Shown here: positions 56,656 to 64,000 of the stretch, piece by piece
How the letters are laid out: each line of letters opens with the position of its first letter
Position numbering within the stretch: position 1 is the first letter of the stretch
Assembly (NCBI GenBank): GCA_028015205.1
Contig: CM051511.1
Coordinates: 33,100,001-33,164,000 of the forward strand
Direction of reading: 5' to 3'
Origin: Mytilisepta virgata
Taxonomy: Eukaryota > Mollusca > Bivalvia > Mytilida > Mytilidae
DNA: 64,000 bases
Program-made: the position numbers and the translations under genes
The notes under the pieces: model-generated
What the model saw: only the letters and a program-made list of their open reading frames with translations
The model's database searches: none
Told to the model about the DNA's origin: nothing

Positions 56656-57160
56656 ACAGGGGCCGATCCAGGGGCAGCCCCCTTACGAAACCACAATAAA
56701 ATGTCTGTAATTTAGCTTAAAATGTCTCAAAATGCAGGATTTTACACCAAAATTTCACTAGACCTCCCACCAATAGTGGCACCCCCTTTAGCAAAAGTTC
56801 TGGTATGCCAGTGAAAACCTTACTTTATATCGTTGTTTGTAATAATTTTGGGAATCTCACGGAATAAAACATCAAAGTTTATTTGGCTATTGACTTATGA
56901 AAATGCTAACGTCCTAAAACATTGGGTATATTTATAAATAAGTGTTTAGAAATAAGAAATTCTATATAATAACATGCAAATATTTTAATTGATATATTAT
57001 GATATTATAGATATTGTGCATGTAGTATGGCTCTGACCTGACTGCGGTTATTGTGGGTTTAGATATATATATGTAAACTGTATATATATGTACCTCCAAT
57101 GATATAAACCATTTGTATTTGATTGCTTGCTCTTAATGGGCCCTTAATTGGAAATAAAAT
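56656..57160. other. Intergenic, degenerate repeats only
   Basis: ACAGGGGCCGATCCAGGGG at 56655 resembles the end of hAT-type MITEs, but no clear partner end was found. The rest is AT-rich with a short ATATAT run near 57065. Confidence 0.35.
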
Positions 57161-57173
57161 TCTTTATTCTTGT

Positions 57174-57350
57174 ACAGTGGACTCTCGTTATCACGAACAC
57201 AATTAAATCGAAATTTCGGGTAATTTGAATTATCTGTTTTGACCCTCAACAGAAGTAACTTTACAGATTTACTCCTGATATCTCGAATTTTCGCTTAAGA
57301 CAAAATAGATTTTCAGGTCCCAATGGATTCGACATAACGAGAATTTATTA
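57174..57350. mobile_element. Degenerate pogo/Tigger-like MITE
   Basis: ACAGTGGACTCTCGTTATC at the left and CGACATAACGAGAATTTATT at the right, with GATATCTCGAATTTTCG between. CAGTGGACTCTCGTTAT is the usual outer sequence of pogo-like small elements in animals. The right end is decayed. Confidence 0.55.
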
Positions 57351-57670
57351 TATGTTATATCAACTCAAGGAATAGTTAATGCAAGTCACAGATGGGGGGG
57401 TTTAAAGTATGAAACAAAAATTTCTAAGGAGTAAATACAAATATTTTGTCCCCCTTTCAAAATTAAATAATTCTCATTTATTAACAAATGACCCAATGCT
57501 CCTGTCTAAGAGGATGTGTCGGGACATATCATAGATCAGGATTATCATCCTTATCATCCGATGAACTTTGATCAGCCTTTCCTGTGTAGTAACTGGAAAG
57601 CTGCTAGACCTTATACAATGTAATTTTTGATACATCCTATAATCTTTCTCCTCCACTTAGTGAATATCAA

Positions 57671-58178
57671 CAATTCATGCTGCAATGACCAACACCAAAA
57701 AGCAGCTCTGAGCCAATCAAAGACTGATTGATTGATTGTTTTCTGCTTAACATCCAGTACCAAATATTTCATGCTTCTTCAGGACCAGAACCCCCAGTTA
57801 AACTATTTATCAAACAATACAAATAGATGTGTGATGGGACAAAAAGGAGAACCAAATTTGACTGCCACCATAAAAGGGTGGATGGTTGGGTAGGATCGGA
57901 TAATTTAGCATTCTGTAGCAGCCAATAGACTTCTCTATTTTGAAAACTACACAAGGGGTCTTTAGCATGGCATTCTCCAAAACACTTCACCAACTATGGT
58001 CCACAGTCAGACATTCTGTATTATGACCTGACAACCCCCAAAAATAGGAATTCTGCTTTCCGACATTAGGGGCATGCTAGGCAGCTCTGTGGGTTGAGCT
58101 CCCATGATCCATCACAGGTGCCTAGCAGTTCATGCTGCATTGACCGACACCAAAAAGCAGCTATGAGTCAAACAAAGA
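57671..58178 (-). mobile_element. SINE on the minus strand flanked by ~50 bp direct repeats
   Basis: TGATTGATTGATTG at 57723 is the complement of the TCAATCAATCAATCA tail; the body runs to about 58110 with GGTTGAGCTCCCATGATCC in the head. TTCATGCTG.A.TGACC and ACACCAAAAAGCAGCT occur before (57675-57722) and after (58130-58178). Confidence 0.6.
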
Positions 58179-58426
58179 AAAATTCTGTTTTGATGGTTTA
58201 TTGTATTGAAATACAAATTTATTAAACAACATTAACAAACAAGATATCTTCTACATTCATTCACACATAATATATCACAGTTGATATTTGGCTAAAAAAT
58301 ACAGAAAGACAATAGTTTTAGTTTTGTACTGTGTACCATAAATTATAAAAGGGGGTAGAACTCTGCGAACCAATGATTCTCGGGGTGATTTCGCATGCAT
58401 ATAAATGCTTCTGAAAAGTGAAAGAT

Positions 58427-58620
58427 TACTGTAAATTCAGAAATTATTGCGATTTTGTCATTTTAGACCAAAATGCAATTTTAATTTTTGCGATATTGAG
58501 AAAAATCCCACTTCAATCATATAAAAAATTCCAAAATACGAGTTTAAATTATTGCGATTACAGCCAAGTCAAATTTTTCGCAATAATAAAAACATCGCAA
58601 TAATTTCTGAATTTACAGTA
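58427..58620. mobile_element. 194 bp TIR element with TA duplication
   Basis: TA then CTGTAAATTCAGAAATTATT at the left and AATAATTTCTGAATTTACAG then TA at the right, perfect over 25 bp (through GCGA/TCGC). A textbook mariner-type MITE. No coding content. Confidence 0.92.
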
Positions 58621-58753
58621 CCCAAATGTCAATTTTGGATGAGTATAAGTACTTGTTTCACGTTTCACTATAAAACACGTAAAATGCAGAAATAATTGAC
58701 TAAATACAATTGTGATTTCAAAACTATTTGCAACATTTGTGAAGATAGTGTCC

Positions 58754-58857
58754 AAGTCACAGGCATTTGTTTTAAACAAAAAACAGCCACATACACTAAC
58801 AATGTTGTGTATTAGTGTATGGGGCTGTTTTTTGTATAAAACAAATGCCTGTGGTCC
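58754..58857. repeat. ~104 bp near-perfect palindrome
   Basis: CACAGGCATTTGTTTTAAAC, AAAACAGCC and ATACACTAA are mirrored by TTAGTGTAT, GGCTGTTTT and GTATAAAACAAATGCCTGTG around a short centre (CAATGTTG). Confidence 0.85.
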
Positions 58858-58984
58858 AAGAGGCTACCACAGCAGTGGGATAATGTTGATTTCTAACATA
58901 AATGGAATAAAAGGTTGGGACAAGATTATGTTACACCTGAGGGCTCAAATTTTTTTTGTCTCAACCAACCTTCCCCACTTGTGA

Positions 58985-61953
58985 AGTATATTTAAATGGA
59001 ATAGTCCTTACCAAAGGGAGTTAATTATAATATAATTTTCTGCCTATGGTTCTGAAGGCTGATATGAGACAATCACCTAAAACTGACTGAGAAAATTTGT
59101 ACAGTAAATATCTTTCAGGTTCATAGCTATTAGCATTGGCGGTTCAGGGTTCAGAATCAGTTTATTGGGTACCCCACTCCAATTTAAACTCCATACACAT
59201 GGTACACAGTATTAAAACAAAATACACATAAAATATAGTATATGAATACTGATATGTATATAAGAGACAAGAAGACAATCCTACAATACTCCTAATATGT
59301 TCTGTATTAACTAAGACGAGGACTAGAATTACTAAAATATACTACTTTCAATAGAGAAAATATAATGCTGCATCTCAAATGAAATTCAAGGGACATAACT
59401 CTCTTCTTGTGAGAAAAAGTAACAAATATAAAACTTATTTGTGACAATATATCTTAACTCGATATCTATGACTGTACGTATTATTCCCATCTATTATCTT
59501 TAAATATTGAAATATTTTTACTTAACATTTCAGACTCAAAATTTAACCACTTCCAGATCTAACTTGTGAATATTTTTTTGTAAAATTAAAATATTTTCAT
59601 ACTTTCTACAATAAAAATTAATTAAAATTGAACTTGCTTAAATAACAAGCAGACAACAAAAACAAAAAAAGGTTTCAATCATTTTTGTAAAATATTATTA
59701 TATTTTACAAGGCAAATATATATATGTAATATTGCATTTAAAGCAAATATTTAATTTTTATTCACTTGAAATATAATTCTATATTTCAGATATATTGAAA
59801 TACATTGTGAAGATGAAAATGCTCATCAAAATGATACCAGATATAATTGAATCTTGTTATTTCAAACTCTTTTATCTTCAAATTTGTTGATTCAAAGATA
59901 TTTTTTACTCCCAAAAACTCAAAATTTATATTATCTCAAACTGTTTCTTATGCACACCTGCTTATCTGTCTCATGCATAACAATTGATCATCTTAATTAT
60001 TTACATTATACTGATTTATTTCAAAACCCAGAAATATGGCTTTGGTGTATATTATTTCCTTAATGTGAGTTTCAATTCTATATGAGTATAGCTGAAAAAA
60101 TGCACCCTAAACTAATTTCAATCTCTTTCATAGCCAATTTTTTTTCAAAATAGATTTTTCAATTAATAATAAACATTTCAAACGGAAACCATTTCATCGA
60201 ATCACATTCCCCAAATTTTGAAATTAATCAGCAAAGCGTAAAAATTTAAACATAACCAATTGTTATGAATTGGTGAAATAAGTGGGCGTGTTTGGGTCCA
60301 AACAAATTTTTATATTAGTGTAAAATTTCTGATAATAACACTACCCTACCCCACCCCACCCCTTGTAATTCCTTGTTAAAATACATATTTTTGTCAATCT
60401 ATAAATATCTAATATAGATCAGAAATATTTAAACTAATACAGAAGACATGTAAATACAAAACTTTCAAAATGGCTACATCTATTTATATTCTAAAGCAAT
60501 TCCTTAGTGACAGCTCTTAACACAGGTGACTTTAAATATGAAAATGTTAGGATATGGGGTGGGCATCAATGAGAAAAAATCCCATGTGTAAAATACAATT
60601 CCCAGTGCTTTCCCCCATTATTTCAGTTTTTTACTGTGTCGTGATGTTTAATTGTTTTGCCTTGGTAACTTGTTTTTACCATCAGAACATTGTAAACATT
60701 AAAGAAAAGGAGATTAAGGTAGCATTTTTTAAAATAATACCTTGGCTCTAATGAAAAAAAAAGCTAAGTGTTAAAAATACAAAGAGAATTTAAAAATGGC
60801 AAGCATAAGAATGTACTATATTTCTAAACATTGCAAGCAGTCATGTGAACTAGATTTTGTCTCTCTTCAAAATTATTACAATTTTTTGTTGAATACACAA
60901 ACGTCACATCTAATGCTAAATTTCACAGTATATAAATATCACAAACTGTAAAAATCTCAAAATATGAGAGATCTGAATAAACTGTTGCCATGGTTACCAT
61001 AAATGACTTTTTACACTCCCAGTACAATAATCAGTTATTTTATTATATTTTTAACCAGACCCTCTCCCAAAAATATAAATTTATTTTCCAAGCATAACAT
61101 CAAATTTGATGTGACTAAATATACAAATCTCACATTAGCTAATTTTTTAAATAGGAATTTATCAATTTATATCTTTAAAAAAAGATCAATATTAGATCTA
61201 TCTAAGGTACATCATGCCCAATTCTTCTGACAGAATTTTATTCAAACTTTAACAAAATGGCAATTTTAAGTTTTCTATGATGCCAAAGGTCCAGTTTAAG
61301 AATATTGGCTGTGGTTGTGGGATATCAAAGCACACTCTATTCATGTATATAAATGGGAGAAATTCTTTCCAAAATTGGCAATTAGCAGTCGTTTACAAAT
61401 ATGAAAATCTTAAAAGCTTAATTTCTATAGCATTTTTTTCTCTTTAAAAAAATGTAGTTTTAAGTAATATCTACTAATTATTTAGAAATTAATTAACAAT
61501 ATATGCTTGGTGTAGATAAAAAATTTTATGTGTTTACTCTCATTTTGGCTTGTCAAAAATAGAAATCACAATTTGAACATTAAATTAAAACAATGAACCT
61601 ATTCTTTGTTTTTTAGCCAAAAGTAATGCAAAATTCTCTTATATAAAATATATATGGAAAGCACACAAAAACATATTCTGGCAGATAAAAATATATGAAA
61701 TTTATTTATGAAAACAGCTTTTATTACAGCTTTTATCTACCTCCCCCCGACCCCTTCCCCAACGATTAGACTGAATGAAGATGATAGGATAGGAATAATG
61801 TTTTTGTCTTAAATACATGTACTTGGATATTAGAATATATTTGTATAGGTGCACAATAAAAATGTTCCTTAAAGCATTGTGAAAGAAGAGGGCACATTTT
61901 CATTTAAAGCCTGATTGCTAAAAAAATTATTAAGCTACAAAATTTGGAAACAA
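58985..61953. other. AT-rich stretch between repeats and the right-hand gene; may include its 3' UTR
   Basis: I see no gene or clear repeat here. Minus-strand AATAAA signals (TTTATT on plus) lie at 61730-61735 and 61701-61706, some 220-250 bp downstream of the stop codon at 61954-61956, and are the likeliest poly(A) signals of the right-hand gene. Confidence 0.4.
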
Positions 61954-63326
61954 TCAGCTTCCTCTCTCAGAATAATCTCTGTGCTTTCTGTGTGGTATAA
62001 CCTCTATAAGTGTCTCATTAGACTGTTTACTTTGTTCAACTGACGTAAATTTAAAATTGGGTGGATTGTTGTAATTTGTTGTAGTTTTATATACGTTTGA
62101 CAATCTTACGTTCTGGTTTCCTGAATTTGATGAAGATTTTCCAACTAAGCTTGTCTGTGAAATAGACGGAAGGTTTGAGCCGTTTAATTTAGCGAGTGTT
62201 GTATAAGCTGCCATGGTTTCTGCACGATCTCGGTCTTGTTGACCGACAGTGACACTAGACATAGAAAATGTTGTTATTGGCACAGATCGAGGGGCAGCCA
62301 CACTAGTTTGTGAGGAGTTTGTAGTGCAAGCTAATACCCCAGCACCAGATGAAGAAATCGTGGCAGTTGATGACTTTGCCGGAGTTGTTATTCCAGTATT
62401 TTGAGATGACGAGATTTTAACACTATCAATTCCTGTATTTGAAATCAAAGACGGAAATGCTGATTTTGGTAAAGAGGTACTTGATTTCTCGGAATTCAGA
62501 TCTGTAATACTTGGCGTTTTCACTACACTTGCAGTTGCCATGGATATATTTGTTGTCAAAGAAGCTATTACGGTGTCATTTGAACTCTCTTCTGATACCG
62601 AGGCATTGTTATTACTGCTTGAAGCAGATGTGACATTAACAATCTCTCGTTTATCTTCAACTGCTATATTTGTTTTGTCAGAGGTACTTGCAGGTTTATC
62701 TACAGAGACACTAGTAGTCTGGGAATTAGTTGTACCAATCTGTGCTAAAATTGATTTAATTTGATCTAAATTAGGAGTTGTCGTTACTGTTTGAGTAATA
62801 GGTTTTGGTGACTGCAGCGTCAAAACACCGTTGGTTCCCAATGTCCAAACACTTTTTGGTTCCTTTTTGGTTTTAGAATCACCTGCAGCATTTCCACTTC
62901 CTGTTTTTACACTTGCTACGTCAGCAGCTGATACATGCATCATTTTTAACGGCACAGATTCTGATTCTGATTGAGTTTGTTCTGTGGTTTCTGAAGAATT
63001 TTCTACAGATTTCGAGGCAGTATTGCTTGACGAATCCTCTGATTTTTTAACCCCTGTTGATGCAAGTGGTGTGCTGCTAACCGACATCCTGTGGCCTGTT
63101 CGACCATGTTCACTTCCCTGTCTTGCTGTTTTATTTGTGGCAGTGCTAGCACTAGGGCTCGTAGCCTTTTGTTTGTCCTCTTTAACTGGTGAAACACTTC
63201 TAGTTGTACGTGGAGGTAAAGCATTAGGGCGAGTTCCACAGTACAATACAGCAAAGTTTTTTAAAGTATTTAGAGGCAGTAACGATTGGTTTTTCCTAGT
63301 TTTCTCAAAACATTCAATAGACAAAT
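61954..63326 (-). CDS. Last coding exon of an unrecognised gene (Ser/Thr-rich C-terminus)
   Basis: I do not recognise this gene. Seen: acceptor TTTCTTTTTCAG ends at 63327; one base carried over plus 1373 nt gives about 457 residues ending HRKHRDYSERGS and TGA at 61956-61954. The first ~45 residues (LSIECFEKTRKNQSLLPLNT, LKNFAVLYCGTRPNALPPR) look ordered; the rest is low-complexity, rich in Ser, Thr, Asn and Gln, with runs such as SSSNNNASVSEESSN and many TTNSQT/SSST motifs and no cysteine-rich or catalytic pattern. This is typical of a disordered regulatory tail. The LPLNTLKNFAVLY stretch faintly resembles the end of a SOCS-type box, but that is weak. The open frame extends upstream to 63411, but the acceptor sits inside it and a T-rich tract precedes it. 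Upstream exons should lie to the right of the window. Confidence 0.8.
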
Positions 63327-64000
63327 CTGAAAAAGAAATTGTCTGTGAAATAATATTTAAACCAAATAGGTTTAAATCTGACACCCGAATTATTTTATTG
63401 CCTATTGTCAAAAGAACAATCTCCCAACTGCATTTTCAATTAAATGTATATCTACAATCAATTCTCCTTTAAGTTCCGAAACAGTAAATATTAGCTTCAT
63501 CCTCTTGCCTTATTTCATGTTCATAAATTTCCATTACACGTACGGTTTAGGAGGATTTGCGGTCACGAGATTCATGGATAGGTGGACAAACAGAAAGGTG
63601 ATTAAAGAAAAAACTGACAGAAGAACGATGCTGATATACACCCAAACTTAATATTACTGGTACTGAAAACATCTATTTATGATATCAAAACCATTATATA
63701 ATAATTACTTATGTGTGTTTTACCAGATTCATTATTTGACCATTTGCCTGGAAAAAGTTGTTAAAATAATTTAATTCACCTGAGATAAAATTATCTTGTG
63801 TGACAGCCCTTAAACCCCACTCCGGATCAAACATCTGATGAATCATATATAATTGTGATGTAATGTTAGAAACCCAGTTCCTTTCAACAACAGCGCATTA
63901 GAATGGTATTTTTCAGATAGTAGAATGAAAGTCATGAGAAAAACAAATTCCCTTTCTTTACTAAAAGATAACAATATTTAATTTTTTATAACATATTTCT
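63327..64000 (-). other. Intron upstream of the right-hand gene's last exon
   Basis: AT-rich. A short minus-strand frame around 63475-63540 (IYEHEIRQEDEANIYC) has coding-like composition, but I could not find a donor for it, so it is not called as an exon. Confidence 0.4.

Noticed and set aside
62984..63472. 162-codon plus-strand open frame
   Set aside because: Antisense shadow of the long minus-strand exon at 61954-63326.
63475..63540. Minus-strand segment IYEHEIRQEDEANIYC as an upstream exon of the right-hand gene
   Set aside because: No GT donor in a fitting phase and no clear acceptor were found.
1..64000. CRISPR arrays, operons, ribosome-binding sites
   Set aside because: The window is a spliced animal genome; the tandem repeats have no spacer structure.

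Overview
The window is AT-rich animal genomic DNA, almost certainly from a bivalve mollusc and most likely a mytilid mussel. The reasons are the many short phase-split exons with GT/AG junctions, the very high load of tRNA-derived SINEs and small non-autonomous DNA elements, and several repeat types that I recognise as common in mussel DNA. No tool was run; exon calls rest on reading frame, phase continuity, splice dinucleotides and remembered similarity to vertebrate proteins.

Genes. (1) Positions 244-3136, minus strand: the first three coding exons of ABCF3, an ABC-F ATPase; the rest lies off the left edge. (2) Positions 6274-43175, plus strand: a complete 34-coding-exon PIK3R4/VPS15 gene, the pseudokinase-HEAT-WD40 subunit of the class III PI3-kinase (VPS34) complexes. 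The joined exons give 1367 residues with unbroken phase. (3) Positions 61954-63326, minus strand: the last coding exon of a gene I do not recognise, with a long Ser/Thr-rich low-complexity C-terminus. ABCF3 and PIK3R4 are divergent, with about 3.1 kb between start codons. PIK3R4 and the right-hand gene converge on an 18.8 kb repeat-rich interval.

Repeats. The introns and spacers hold four near-intact copies of one tRNA-derived SINE with target-site duplications, other SINE types, at least eight foldback/MITE-like elements with matched inverted ends, a dispersed ~430 bp repeat in three places, 'GCCCC' hairpin elements with internal tandem units and Helitron-like 3' ends, decayed LINE fragments, and a 2.15 kb tandem-repeat composite in the PIK3R4 3' region. 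At 54.5-56.5 kb there is a GC-rich 1.9 kb foldback element whose arms carry arrays of ETS-, CRE-, E-box- and NRF1-like motifs.

Most interesting points. A SINE sits inside the 3' splice site of PIK3R4 exon 26, and its 12 bp target-site duplication rebuilt the acceptor. The ends of exons 24 and 33 (and perhaps 21), with their donor sites, are tandemly copied into the next intron. The promoter-motif-rich foldback element is the best candidate for something not previously described.
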